From positions 62,001 through 126,000 of the forward strand of contig NZ_CADIKL010000002.1 of assembly GCF_902859945.1 (NCBI RefSeq): 64,000 bases of DNA. Reading direction: 5' to 3'. Below the pieces are notes generated by a model. It did no database searches. It was not told where the DNA came from and saw only the letters and a program-made list of their open reading frames with translations. Below, in pieces: positions 27,031-35,822 of this stretch (its first letter is position 1; each line of letters begins with the position of its first letter). Source of the stretch: Paraburkholderia caffeinitolerans. GTDB taxonomy: Bacteria > Pseudomonadota > Gammaproteobacteria > Burkholderiales > Burkholderiaceae. A program made the position numbers and the translations under genes.

Positions 27031-28113
27031 TTAATGTGTCGTGCGCGGTGTCGTGCGCGCCGCAATGAGCTTGCACGCGTGGGCCGGCAATTCGGCAAGC
27101 ACCGGCATGCCGACACGAACGTCTGGGGTCTCGCGCGGCGTCGTGGCCGCCGTCAGCGTAAAGCCATCGCATTCGATGGTGGCCTCGATCGACGCCCCGA
27201 CGTCCCTGACAAACGTTACCTTGCCTGGCAAGGTGTTCTGGCCGGGCTGCGCGGTCGCGGGCCTGACACACACGTCCTCGGGACGGATCAGCAGCCGGAT
27301 GTCGCCTGGCGCATCCGCTACGCGCGCGGAAACGTCCATGACGATCGATTGCCCGCCGGGCAGTCCGATCCGGCCGCCATCGAACGTGATGGGCAGAATG
27401 TTTCCCAGTCCTATGAAATCCGCAACGAACTCGTTGACCGGATCGCGGTAGATGTCGAACGGTTTGCCGACCTGTGCGATCCGGCCTTTTTCCATTACGA
27501 CGATCTCGTCGGCCATCGTCATCGCCTCGCGTTGATCGTGCGTGACCATGATCGTTGTGATACCGAGGCGTTGCTGAAGCAGGCGGATTTCGACCTGCAT
27601 GGCTTCGCGCAGCTTCGCGTCAAGCGCGGAAAGCGGCTCGTCGAGAAGCAACAGCTTTGGCGAAGAAGCGATGGCGCGCGCGATCGCAACGCGTTGCCGC
27701 TGTCCGCCGCTCAGTTGCGTGACTTGGCGTTCGGCCATGTGCGGCAACTGGATCAGTTCGAGCAGTTCGGCAACCCGCTTGGCCTGCGCGCTCCGTTCGA
27801 CACGGCGCAGCCGCAGCGGATAGGCAATATTTTCTGCAACCGTCATGTGCGGAAACAGGGCGAGCGACTGGAACACCATGCCGAAGTCACGGCGGTTGGC
27901 CGGCACCTGCGTCAGATCGCGGCCTGCGAACATCACAGTGCCCGACGTGGGCGTCTCCAGACCGGCAATGATCCGCATCAGCGTGGTCTTTCCGCAACCG
28001 GACGGCCCGAGAAAGCAGACCAGTTTCCCGTCCGGCACGCTCAGGTCGACGTGGTCGACCGCGTACGTGGCGTTGAAGCGCTTGGTGATGGACTGAAGTG
28101 TCAGATGGGTCAT
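27031..28113 (-). CDS. Spermidine/putrescine-type ABC transporter ATPase (PotA family)
   Basis: A 360-residue ABC ATPase with Walker A GPSGCGKTT, signature LSGGQRQR, Walker B LLLLDEPLSALD and a C-terminal TOBE domain (about 280-350). Family members energise uptake of polyamines, 2-aminoethylphosphonate or iron. Here it follows two PotBC-like permease genes and a PotD-like binding-protein gene in the same direction, forming a complete importer. Confidence 0.9.
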   Translation of the reverse strand: MTHLTLQSITKRFNATYAVDHVDLSVPDGKLVCFLGPSGCGKTTLMRIIAGLETPTSGTVMFAGRDLTQVPANRRDFGMVFQSLALFPHMTVAENIAYPLRLRRVERSAQAKRVAELLELIQLPHMAERQVTQLSGGQRQRVAIARAIASSPKLLLLDEPLSALDAKLREAMQVEIRLLQQRLGITTIMVTHDQREAMTMADEIVVMEKGRIAQVGKPFDIYRDPVNEFVADFIGLGNILPITFDGGRIGLPGGQSIVMDVSARVADAPGDIRLLIRPEDVCVRPATAQPGQNTLPGKVTFVRDVGASIEATIECDGFTLTAATTPRETPDVRVGMPVLAELPAHACKLIAARTTPRTTH

Positions 28114-28152
28114 GAGAGATCCTTGGGCCGTCGAATGCTTAAGCGACAGCGA

Positions 28153-28995
28153 TTACAGTGCAACACCCTCGTCGCCGACCAGCCTTTCGAGCAGCCAGAT
28201 CAGGGCAAAGTCGATCAACACGATGAAAGCCGCAAACGAGAACACGGTCGGGTCGAGCGACGACACGGTCCGGCTGTAGAGCCAGACTGGCAACGTCATG
28301 GTGTTGATGCTGTACAGGAAGAACGTTACGGTGAACTCATTGAACGAGATGATGAACGCGAACAGCATGCCGGCGAGAATGCCCGGCCGCATCAACGGCA
28401 ACACCACATCGAACAGCGCGCGGCGCGGGCTCGCGCCCATCAGGCAGGCCGCTTCCTCGAACTCCGGGCCGATCGACGCCACCGACGCCGCACAGTTCTT
28501 CACCGTGAATGGCAACGCCAGAATCACGTGCGCAACGATGAGACGGACCATGCCGAGCTCAACCGGGAGCACGTTGAATACCAGCAGCAGCGACAGGCCG
28601 AGCATCACGAGCGGATAAACCAGCGGCAGCGCGACAAGCTGCTCGACGACGGCCTTGCCCCGGAAGCGATAGCGCGACAGCGCGTAAGCGGCTGGAGCCG
28701 ACACGGCCGTGGCGATCACCATCGTCGAAATGGCGACGATGAGGCTAGTCGTCAACGCCGTGCCCATCGAGAGCGTGTCACTGGCATCCGGCGACACGAA
28801 CGTTTGCCACGCGGCGCGATACCAGTGCAGGCCGAAGCTTTGCGGTGGGAATTCGAGCGTGTCCGAATTGCCGAACGACATGGTGATCATGGTCAGGATC
28901 GGCAGCGCGGCGAGAAACAGCACGATGGTCGCGAGCAAACCCGTCGTGCGGCTCAGGCGGCCCGGCATCGCCGATGAAAGGCGCAGGGTACTCAT
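28153..28995 (-). CDS. Spermidine/putrescine-type ABC transporter permease (PotC-like)
   Basis: A 280-residue inner-membrane permease with six predicted membrane segments and an EAA loop EFEEAACLMGASPRRALFDVVLPLMRPG. The start at 28995 (MSTLRLSSAMPGR) overlaps the PotB-like stop as ATGA; the open frame to 29280 upstream is antisense-like arginine/alanine-rich sequence inside that gene and was rejected. Confidence 0.88.
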   Translation of the reverse strand: MSTLRLSSAMPGRLSRTTGLLATIVLFLAALPILTMITMSFGNSDTLEFPPQSFGLHWYRAAWQTFVSPDASDTLSMGTALTTSLIVAISTMVIATAVSAPAAYALSRYRFRGKAVVEQLVALPLVYPLVMLGLSLLLVFNVLPVELGMVRLIVAHVILALPFTVKNCAASVASIGPEFEEAACLMGASPRRALFDVVLPLMRPGILAGMLFAFIISFNEFTVTFFLYSINTMTLPVWLYSRTVSSLDPTVFSFAAFIVLIDFALIWLLERLVGDEGVAL

Positions 28996-29915
28996 GGGCG
29001 GGACTCCCCGTTTTGTTTCACGCCGCGCACAAGCCGCTGCGAAAGCGCCATCACGGCAAGCGTCGCAACCATCAGCACGACGCCGGATGCGGATGCGGCT
29101 GGCCAGTTGAGCAGCGGCGCCACCTGGTCGTGCACCAGCACGGCCAGCATCGGCACACGCCGGCCACCCAGCAGCAGCGGTACAGCGAATGCGCTCGCGT
29201 TGTACGCGAAAACCAGCAGCGCGCCCGACACCAGCCCCGGCATCGCGAGCGGCAGCATGACATGGCGCAGCGTCTGCCAACGGGTCGCGCCGAGCGTCGC
29301 CGCCGCTTCTTCATAGGAGCGCGACACCGCGCGCATCGCGCTCGATATCGGCAGGACGGCGAGCGGAAAGGCGGTCTGAATCAGGCCGAGCAGCACCCCG
29401 TTCTCACGGTAAAGCCATTGCAGCGGACGCTGGATGAGGCCACTGCCCAGCAGCGCATGATTGAACAGCCCCGCCGGCCCGAGAATCACCAGCCAGCCGT
29501 AACCCTGAAGCAGCAGATTGACCAGCAGCGGCAAGAGCACGCCGGCGAGCAGAAGCCGGCGCGCGAGCCGCGATTCGGTGCGCGCCATCGCGAGCGCGAC
29601 GGGAATGGCCAGCAGCACCGCACAGATCATGCTCTGGAACGCGAGACGCAGCGTCAGCCACAGCGAGTGAAGAAAATACGTGTCGAGAAGATCCGCATAA
29701 TTCTGGAGCGTGAACGCACGCCACTCGTTGCCCGGGACGCCAAAGCTCATGCGCAGCACCGCGAGCGATGCGGCCACGAGCACGGCGAGAAAAACCAGGA
29801 TGGGTGCGAGGAGCAACAGCGGCGGCACACGCGGCAACGCCGGGGTGTCGTTGCGTCCCGCGGCATCGGCCATGCCTGCCGCGGGCTTCTCTCGGCGGAA
29901 AGAAAGGGCTGCCAT
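28992..29915 (-). CDS. Spermidine/putrescine-type ABC transporter permease (PotB-like)
   Basis: A 307-residue permease. After a short cytoplasmic tail come six membrane segments; the EAA loop is SYEEAAATLGATRWQTLRHVMLPLAMPG. Start at 29915 is six bases after the binding-protein stop, with GAAAGGG-like pairing inside that gene. It pairs with the PotC-like subunit to form the channel. Confidence 0.88.
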   Translation of the reverse strand: MAALSFRREKPAAGMADAAGRNDTPALPRVPPLLLLAPILVFLAVLVAASLAVLRMSFGVPGNEWRAFTLQNYADLLDTYFLHSLWLTLRLAFQSMICAVLLAIPVALAMARTESRLARRLLLAGVLLPLLVNLLLQGYGWLVILGPAGLFNHALLGSGLIQRPLQWLYRENGVLLGLIQTAFPLAVLPISSAMRAVSRSYEEAAATLGATRWQTLRHVMLPLAMPGLVSGALLVFAYNASAFAVPLLLGGRRVPMLAVLVHDQVAPLLNWPAASASGVVLMVATLAVMALSQRLVRGVKQNGESRP

Positions 29916-29920
29916 GGCCG

Positions 29921-31018
29921 TCAGGACGAGAAAATCTCGGTATAGCGCTTGATCCACGCGGCCTGTACGACGGCGAGCGACTTGTCGTCGTGCAACACGG
30001 CCTTTTCCGCGATCTGCTGCGGCGATGGAACGAACGCGCGGCTTTCGGCGGGAATGATCGCTTTCGAGTTCACCGGGCCGTTCAGTACGTCGGCAGCCAT
30101 GCGGCCCTGCACGCCGGCATCGAGTGTGTGGTTGATGAACGCATGAATCAGGTCGATATCGCCAGGATGCGCCTTCGGAATCACCGAGAACATCAGTTGG
30201 GTGGCGAAGCCTTCTTTCATGCCGTACGTGACCCCCATCTTGTACTCGGGCTTCTTGATTTGCGCAGGGAAGAACGCCGGCGAATAAATGCCGCCAATAT
30301 CGAGCGAACCGGTGCGGAACAGATCGGCCACCTGATTCGGATTCTCGCCGAGCGTCATCACGCGGTCTTTCAGGATTGCCAACTTCTTGAAACCGGGCTC
30401 GATGTTCTGTTGTGAGCCGCCATTCAGCTTGGCAGCGATGATTGCGAGATCGACCGCTTCGGCCCACTCGGGCGGCGGCAGGAACAGACGCCCCGCATAC
30501 TTCGGGTCCCACAGCGCTTCGTATGAAGCCGGCGCTGTCTTCACGGTCGACGTGTTGTAGATCAGGCCATCCGACCACAGGAGATAGCCGATGCCGAAAC
30601 CGTTCGCACCAGTGCGATACTGCGGCGCGACGTCCTTGAGGTTCGGCAGCTTGTCCAGATCGGGCTTCGCGAGCATGCCTGCGTCGCCGAGACCCGAAGC
30701 GCCAACGCCGGCAAGCGTGATCACGTCATAGGTCGGACGCTCGCCCGCAGCCTTCACCTTCGCAACCATGCCCGACGTGCCGTCCGCACGGTCGGCGATG
30801 ACCCGCGCGCCTGTCTTCTGACTGAACGTGTTGGCAATGTTGCGCAGCGCCGCCGCGCCCGTATCGTCGGACCACGTGAGTAGCCGCAGCGTCTTGCCCG
30901 CGAAGCTGCGTTGCTGAGCCTTTGCAGTGCTAATGAATGGCATTGGCATCGCCGATGCAGCCAGCGCCGTGCCTATGGTCTTGATTGCCTGCCTTCTGCC
31001 TGGCTTGAAGCTTTGCAT
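29921..31018 (-). CDS. Polyamine-type ABC transporter substrate-binding protein (PotD-like)
   Basis: A 365-residue family-1 (PotD/PotF-like) binding protein. The N-terminus GRRQAIKTIGTALAASAMPMPF has the twin-arginine plus hydrophobic layout of a Tat signal. The mature part starts TLRLLTWSDDTGAAALRNI and includes FGIGYLLWSDGLIYNT, typical of the family. The start at 31018 follows AAAGGAG; the frame upstream to 31144 was not used. Likely substrates are polyamine or guanidino compounds, judged from the neighbouring enzymes. Confidence 0.87.
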   Translation of the reverse strand: MQSFKPGRRQAIKTIGTALAASAMPMPFISTAKAQQRSFAGKTLRLLTWSDDTGAAALRNIANTFSQKTGARVIADRADGTSGMVAKVKAAGERPTYDVITLAGVGASGLGDAGMLAKPDLDKLPNLKDVAPQYRTGANGFGIGYLLWSDGLIYNTSTVKTAPASYEALWDPKYAGRLFLPPPEWAEAVDLAIIAAKLNGGSQQNIEPGFKKLAILKDRVMTLGENPNQVADLFRTGSLDIGGIYSPAFFPAQIKKPEYKMGVTYGMKEGFATQLMFSVIPKAHPGDIDLIHAFINHTLDAGVQGRMAADVLNGPVNSKAIIPAESRAFVPSPQQIAEKAVLHDDKSLAVVQAAWIKRYTEIFSS

Positions 31019-31153
31019 GGTCGTCTCCTTTGTGTGGTCGATCGATTCAGGTCTGTGGGGAACGCCTGTCGACCGTCTCAAACGTGAATACACTGTATTG
31101 GGTTCAATGCCCGCCAACAAACGAAATCTCCGCATGCGGCCCATGACGTGAAC

Positions 31154-32656
31154 TCATGGCGTCGGGTTTTCCCGCATCGTTCTGACGTTTCGCGCTGCGC
31201 TCAATACCTGTTTGATTTCCTGGAAGGCGGCGAGCCCGAACGGCCCCAGTTCGCGGCCGATGCTGCTGCGCTTGTAACCCCCCCACGACGTCTGCGGGAA
31301 GATTGCCTGAGGCGCATTGATCCAGACAACACCCGCTTCAAGCGCCTGCGCAACGCGTTGCTCGCGGGCAGGATCGCGTGTGACGACCGTTGCGACGAGC
31401 CCATACTCGGTATCGTTTGCAACGCCAATCGCCTCATCTTCGGTGTCGAACGCGCGCACGCACAGCACCGGCCCGAAGATTTCCTCTCGCCACACGGCGC
31501 TATCCACAGGGACATCGACGAAGATCGTCGGCTTGACGAAATATCCCGGACCGGCTGGCACTTCACCCCCGATCACCTCAGCCGCCTCGGACTTTCCCTG
31601 GGCGATGTAGCGCTGCACGCGCTCGTACTGGGCGCGGTTCGTCAGCGGCCCCATTTGCACGCCGGGCACGAGTGGATCGCCAACTGCTATCTGCCTCGCC
31701 CGTTCCGCAAGGCGTGCAATGAGCGCCTGCGCGATGGGCCGCTCGACGAGCACGCGCGAGGTCGCCGAACACATCTGCCCCGCGTTGAAGAAACCGCCGC
31801 CCACGACCAATTCGACGGCAAGGTCGAGATCCGCATCGGCGAACACGACGATGGACGACTTGCCGCCCAGTTCGAGACTCACGCCCTTGATCGTTGTGGC
31901 CGCGGTTTTCATCACCTGTTCGCCAACCGAAGTACTGCCGGTAAACGACACCTTGGCGACCAGCGGATGAGCCGCAAGCGGCGCGCCGACATCGACGCCG
32001 GTTCCGGTGACGACATTGAAAACGCCGCGCGGCACACCCGCTTCGGCCACGATCTCAGCGAGTTCCAGTTCCGGCAGCGGCGTGACTTCCGACGGTTTCA
32101 GCACCACCGTACAGCCTGCCGCGAGCGCCGGCGCAAGTTTCCATGCGGTGGTGACCATCGGGAAGTTCCACGGCACGATCAGGCCTGCCACGCCGGCCGG
32201 CTCCCGCCGGATCACCGCCCGATAATCATCGGTGGGCAGCGCCACGGCCGACTCGCCTGTTTCGTCTAGCTGCTCCGCCAGTTGCGCGTAGTAATCGAAT
32301 GTGGCTGCCACGTCGCTCACGTCGATCAGGGCTTCGGCAAGGGGCTTGCCGTTATTGAGCGATTGGAGCGTGGCAAGGCGCTCGCGGCGAGCCTCCACGC
32401 CGCGAGCAATCGCACGCAGCAATGCCGCCCGTTCAGCGCCGGTGGTTTTCTTCCATGTGCGGAACGCTTTCGCTGCGGCCTTCACTGCAACGTCCACGTC
32501 CGCCGCGCTTGCGGCCTCGACCTCGGCAATGGTCGTTTCCGTCGACGGATTGATGACCTGCAGACGTCGCCCGCCTTCGCCGTTGCACCAAGCACCGTCG
32601 ATATAGAGTTGTGTGCGCAGCACGCCGTCAAGCTGAGCAGAATGCATTTTCGTCAT
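31154..32656 (-). CDS. NAD(P)-dependent aldehyde dehydrogenase, likely 4-guanidinobutyraldehyde dehydrogenase
   Basis: A 500-residue ALDH. Visible are VPWNFP, the NAD-binding FTGSTSVGEQVMK, the general base Glu in LELGGK and the catalytic Cys in NAGQMCSATSR near residue 300. The sequence style is that of betaine/aminoaldehyde dehydrogenases. Its start overlaps the stop of the decarboxylase gene (ATGA). In the arginine transaminase pathway, decarboxylation of 2-ketoarginine gives 4-guanidinobutyraldehyde, which an ALDH (KauB in Pseudomonas) oxidises; the position strongly suggests that role. Confidence 0.85.
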   Translation of the reverse strand: MTKMHSAQLDGVLRTQLYIDGAWCNGEGGRRLQVINPSTETTIAEVEAASAADVDVAVKAAAKAFRTWKKTTGAERAALLRAIARGVEARRERLATLQSLNNGKPLAEALIDVSDVAATFDYYAQLAEQLDETGESAVALPTDDYRAVIRREPAGVAGLIVPWNFPMVTTAWKLAPALAAGCTVVLKPSEVTPLPELELAEIVAEAGVPRGVFNVVTGTGVDVGAPLAAHPLVAKVSFTGSTSVGEQVMKTAATTIKGVSLELGGKSSIVVFADADLDLAVELVVGGGFFNAGQMCSATSRVLVERPIAQALIARLAERARQIAVGDPLVPGVQMGPLTNRAQYERVQRYIAQGKSEAAEVIGGEVPAGPGYFVKPTIFVDVPVDSAVWREEIFGPVLCVRAFDTEDEAIGVANDTEYGLVATVVTRDPAREQRVAQALEAGVVWINAPQAIFPQTSWGGYKRSSIGRELGPFGLAAFQEIKQVLSAARNVRTMRENPTP

Positions 32657-34347
32657 GCCGGCACCTGCGCAAACCAGTCGGCTTCGAAGATTTCGATCAC
32701 GGTCGGGACGTCACGGACATTCGCCTGCTGGAGCTCAACCGCAAGCGATTCCCGCGTATTGACGCGCCGCGCTTCGCATCCAAAACCGGCCGCGAGTTTC
32801 TGGAAATCCGGCGTGTAGATGTCCACGCCGACCGGTGTGATGTCGCGCGACGTCATGTATTTGCGGATCTCGCCATAACCATGGTTGTTCCATAGCAGCA
32901 CGATCACAGGGATCTTTGCCTCTACCGCGCTCGCGAGTTCCGGCAGCGTGAACTGGATGCCGCCGTCGCCAATCAGGCAGACCACGGGCCGCTCGCGCGC
33001 GGCGAGCTTGGCGCCCACCGCAGCCGGCAAGCCATATCCCAAAGTGCCGTAACCTGTCGATGAATTGAACCAGGAGCGCGGCGCCGGCGCATCATGGACG
33101 AAGTTGCCCGCGTAAATAGGGCTCGTCGAGTCGCCGGCGATGATCACGCCGGGCAGCGCACTGGCGATCGTGTCGATCAGATGCTTCTGCGAGCGCGTCG
33201 GCGCGTCGTACGACGCCAGCACGGCCCGCCGGACCTCCGCGACGCGCGCCGCCCCCCAGTTGGGTTCTGCCTTGGGCTCGGGCAGTTCATGCAGCCGCTT
33301 CGAAAGGCTGCTCAACGCCTGCTGCGCATCGCCGGCAATCGCGACGTCCGCACGGAAGTTGCGCATCAACTGCTGTGCGTCGATGTCGATGCGGATCAGT
33401 TGGCCATCGATAACAAAACCCCGGTCGAAGACGACGTCATAATCAGTCTCGCCGAGTTCAGTGCCAACCGCGAGTACGACATCGGCGTCGCGTACCATCG
33501 CCCGCGTCGGCGGCAACGACTGTGTCGACCCGATCAGGAGCGGATGACCGCATGGCAGCAGACCCTTTGCGTTGATGGTGAGCGCGACGGGTGTCTGCAG
33601 GCGTTCGGCGAGTTCACGCAACTCGGCCGCCGCGTGCACCGCCCCGCCACCCGCGAGAATCAGGGGCCGGCGCGCGGCGCTGAGCAGATCCGCAGCGACG
33701 GCGAGCGCGTCCGCGCTGGCTGCCGGTTTGGCCGGCGATACGGCAGGCACCCTGTTCATGCCGTTCGCTGGTGCGACGATCACGTCAAGCGGAATCTCAA
33801 TGTGCACCGGACGCGGTCGGGCGCTTTTGAATACCGCAAAGGCTCGGGCCAGCACATCCGGCAATTCGGCCGCGTCGAGCAACGTATGCGAAAACGCGGT
33901 GAGACCCGCAAAGACATCGCGCTGGGACGGCAATTCGTGCAGACGCCCCTCGCCGCAACCCAGTTCGCGTCGCGCGTTGACGCTTGAAATCACCAGCATC
34001 GGAATCGAATCTGCATAGGCCTGCGCCATTGCCGTCGCGATGTTGGTCATGCCAGGGCCGGTGATGATGAAACATACGCCCGGCCTGCCCGTGACACGCG
34101 CATAGCCATCCGCCATGAAGCCCGCACCCTGCTCGTGGCGCGGGGTGACGTGCTGGATCGAGGAAGCGGCCAGCCCCCGGTAGAGCTCGACCGTATGCAC
34201 GCCCGGAATGCCGAATACGTACTCGACGCCGTAGCCCTCAAGCAGGGTCACGAGTGCTTCGCCGCAGGTTGGAATCTGCGCGGCGGGCCGTGCGGTTTTC
34301 GGGGCTGGCGCTACTTCGAAGCAGACGGCGGTGTCGGGATGGTTCAT
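32653..34347 (-). CDS. ThDP-dependent decarboxylase, likely 5-guanidino-2-oxopentanoate decarboxylase (AruI-like)
   Basis: A 564-residue thiamine-diphosphate enzyme of the acetolactate-synthase superfamily. The catalytic Glu lies in RHEQGAGFMADGYAR, and the ThDP/Mg motif runs from GDGGIQFTLPEL to WNNHGYGEI. Length and the start block (GEALVTLLEGYGVEYVFGIPGVHTVELYRGL) are those of AruI-type enzymes rather than biosynthetic acetolactate synthase. It should decarboxylate 2-ketoarginine to 4-guanidinobutyraldehyde. The gene overlaps a small ORF upstream (ATGA) and the ALDH gene downstream (ATGA). No arginine:pyruvate transaminase (AruH) is in the window. Confidence 0.78.
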   Translation of the reverse strand: MNHPDTAVCFEVAPAPKTARPAAQIPTCGEALVTLLEGYGVEYVFGIPGVHTVELYRGLAASSIQHVTPRHEQGAGFMADGYARVTGRPGVCFIITGPGMTNIATAMAQAYADSIPMLVISSVNARRELGCGEGRLHELPSQRDVFAGLTAFSHTLLDAAELPDVLARAFAVFKSARPRPVHIEIPLDVIVAPANGMNRVPAVSPAKPAASADALAVAADLLSAARRPLILAGGGAVHAAAELRELAERLQTPVALTINAKGLLPCGHPLLIGSTQSLPPTRAMVRDADVVLAVGTELGETDYDVVFDRGFVIDGQLIRIDIDAQQLMRNFRADVAIAGDAQQALSSLSKRLHELPEPKAEPNWGAARVAEVRRAVLASYDAPTRSQKHLIDTIASALPGVIIAGDSTSPIYAGNFVHDAPAPRSWFNSSTGYGTLGYGLPAAVGAKLAARERPVVCLIGDGGIQFTLPELASAVEAKIPVIVLLWNNHGYGEIRKYMTSRDITPVGVDIYTPDFQKLAAGFGCEARRVNTRESLAVELQQANVRDVPTVIEIFEADWFAQVPA

Positions 34348-34487
34348 GGATGATCACGTTCCTGGTTGTTTCGAATGCCCTGCAGCGTTGCCGAGAATGC
34401 ACGGCCGCAGTGAGTGAATTCATTCTCGACGTCGGCGTCAGGGCAAACAATCGATATGTTTTCATGGGATGCATGACATTCCTGCAT
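34344..34487 (-). CDS. Small ORF (47 aa) coupled to the AruI-like gene
   Basis: Reading on the minus strand gives a 47-residue frame beginning MQECHASHENISIV and ending in RDHP. An AAGG stands nine bases before its ATG, and its TGA overlaps the ATG of the decarboxylase gene as ATGA, the arrangement of a translationally coupled leader. The first 14 codons are nearly the same as the last part of the neighbouring MFS gene (MRESHASHENLSIV). It may be a leader peptide, a duplicated gene end, or not a gene at all. Confidence 0.35.
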   Translation of the reverse strand: MQECHASHENISIVCPDADVENEFTHCGRAFSATLQGIRNNQERDHP

Positions 34488-34488
34488 G
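34422..34488. repeat. Copy 1 of an imperfect direct repeat
   Basis: About 67 bp matching 34601-34668. Both copies begin ATTCTCGACG and share the core CAATCGATANGTTTTCATG and GATGCATGAC at an offset of 180 bp. This copy lies in the leader of the AruI-like gene. Confidence 0.6.
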
Positions 34489-34598
34489 CCCTCGAACCTT
34501 ACTATGGATTCCGAATTAACTGGCGCGAAGAAAATTCAGTGTTCGACAGGCATGCGAACATTCACCCCGGCGATCGCGCATGAGCGCATTCAACCTGG

Positions 34599-35822
34599 TT
34601 ATTCTCGACGCAGGGACGTGCGTTGAACAATCGATAAGTTTTCATGAGATGCATGACTTTCTCTCATGACCTGCTGACGCCTTCCCTCGCAGATGCCGAG
34701 GGTAAACACGGCCAGCGCGCCGCTCGCGATCGCGAGCGGCCACATCAATATGTCGTTCCCGAACACCTTCATCGCACCGCCGGCGACGAGCGGCCCGACA
34801 ATCGAACTGGCGGTGAACGCCAGCGACACAAGCCGCATGTTCCGGACCAGCGCCGTCTTCTCGCTGCATGCAGCGGCGTACATGCCAAGCGTGATGAACG
34901 CGCTATTCATGCCTCCGACTATGAGGCCGCTCGCAGGAAACAGCCACGTCAGGGGCGTGGCGAGCGCGAAAGTGACGAGCGCCAGCGTGCTCGCCATCGC
35001 GCATACGATCACTGCGAGTCCCAAACCGGCGCGGTCGGCCATCCAGCCGACGGGAAATTGCAGCGCCATCCCGCCCAGGCCGAGGCATGACAGCAACAGG
35101 GTGGCCTGTGTGCCGCTTAATCCACGCGCTGTGGCATACAGCGGGAAAAGACCATACAGCGCGCCGTCGATGATTCCGCCCACCGCCACCACGATCATGC
35201 CGAGGCAGACTAGCGCGCTGACTGGCGTGGCCGGGGTAGCCTCGCGTGCAACTGGACTCGCTGGCTGCGCCGATGCCGTTAAACAAAGCGGAATAGCCGC
35301 AGCGAATGTAAATGACAGGCCAGCAAGAATCGTCACGAGCCCGTCCGGGCCGCACCATGCGGCCAGGGCTGGCGCGATGACTCCGGCTGTTGCAATCAGC
35401 GTCTCATGCACGCCGACCACGCGGCCGCTGAGTTCCTCGGGCACGAGGCTGTACAGCCACGACTCGTTGGCAATCCAGCGCAGGCCAATGCCCAGCCCGG
35501 TCAGCACACCCGGCGCGATCCAGAGTGGCCACGCTAGCGCGCCTATGGTCGAAAACGCGACGATACTGGTCGCGAGGCCGAGCAATACCGTTTTCTTCGC
35601 ACCGATGCGCGCAACCAGCGCCGGAGCCGCCACCAGACCCGCAAGCATGCCCGCCCATTGCGATGCGGCGAAGAAACCGGCGCGCTGCGCATCGAGACCT
35701 TGATGGGCGAGCCAGACTGGCAGCACGATGAAGCCCATGCCGAACTGGCCGATCTGCGCGAGCGTCGACACGGCGGTCAGTGCAGCGATGGCCGGCCAGC
35801 GCACCGCTACCGCCGGTTTCAT
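34599..35822 (-). CDS. MFS transporter (YbfB/CynX-like or drug:H+ type)
   Basis: A 407-residue major-facilitator protein with about 12 membrane segments, the loop-2/3 motif VARIGAKKTVLLGLA and QFPVGWMADRAGLGLAVIV in the second half. The start at 35822 overlaps the MarR stop by ATGA, so repressor and transporter form one unit. The last ~20 residues (RESHASHENLSIVQRTSLRRE) lie in a repeat shared with the leader of the next operon. An efflux role is likely because of the MarR partner, but import of a guanidino compound is possible. Confidence 0.82.
   Translation of the reverse strand: MKPAVAVRWPAIAALTAVSTLAQIGQFGMGFIVLPVWLAHQGLDAQRAGFFAASQWAGMLAGLVAAPALVARIGAKKTVLLGLATSIVAFSTIGALAWPLWIAPGVLTGLGIGLRWIANESWLYSLVPEELSGRVVGVHETLIATAGVIAPALAAWCGPDGLVTILAGLSFTFAAAIPLCLTASAQPASPVAREATPATPVSALVCLGMIVVAVGGIIDGALYGLFPLYATARGLSGTQATLLLSCLGLGGMALQFPVGWMADRAGLGLAVIVCAMASTLALVTFALATPLTWLFPASGLIVGGMNSAFITLGMYAAACSEKTALVRNMRLVSLAFTASSIVGPLVAGGAMKVFGNDILMWPLAIASGALAVFTLGICEGRRQQVMRESHASHENLSIVQRTSLRRE
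34601..34668. repeat. Copy 2 of an imperfect direct repeat
   Basis: Second copy of the repeat at 34422-34488, lying over the 3' end of the MFS gene. It also contains an inverted repeat TCATGAGA/TCTCATGA. Confidence 0.6.

Noticed and set aside
27025..28977. 650-codon open frame on the plus strand across the PotA- and PotC-like genes
   Set aside because: It runs opposite two clear transporter genes and crosses their boundary; the translation is charged, repetitive and unlike a real protein.
34238..34474. 78-codon minus-strand frame starting MHPMKTYRLF near the AruI-like start
   Set aside because: It overlaps the start of the decarboxylase gene out of frame and has no ribosome site; the 47-codon frame with ATGA coupling fits better.
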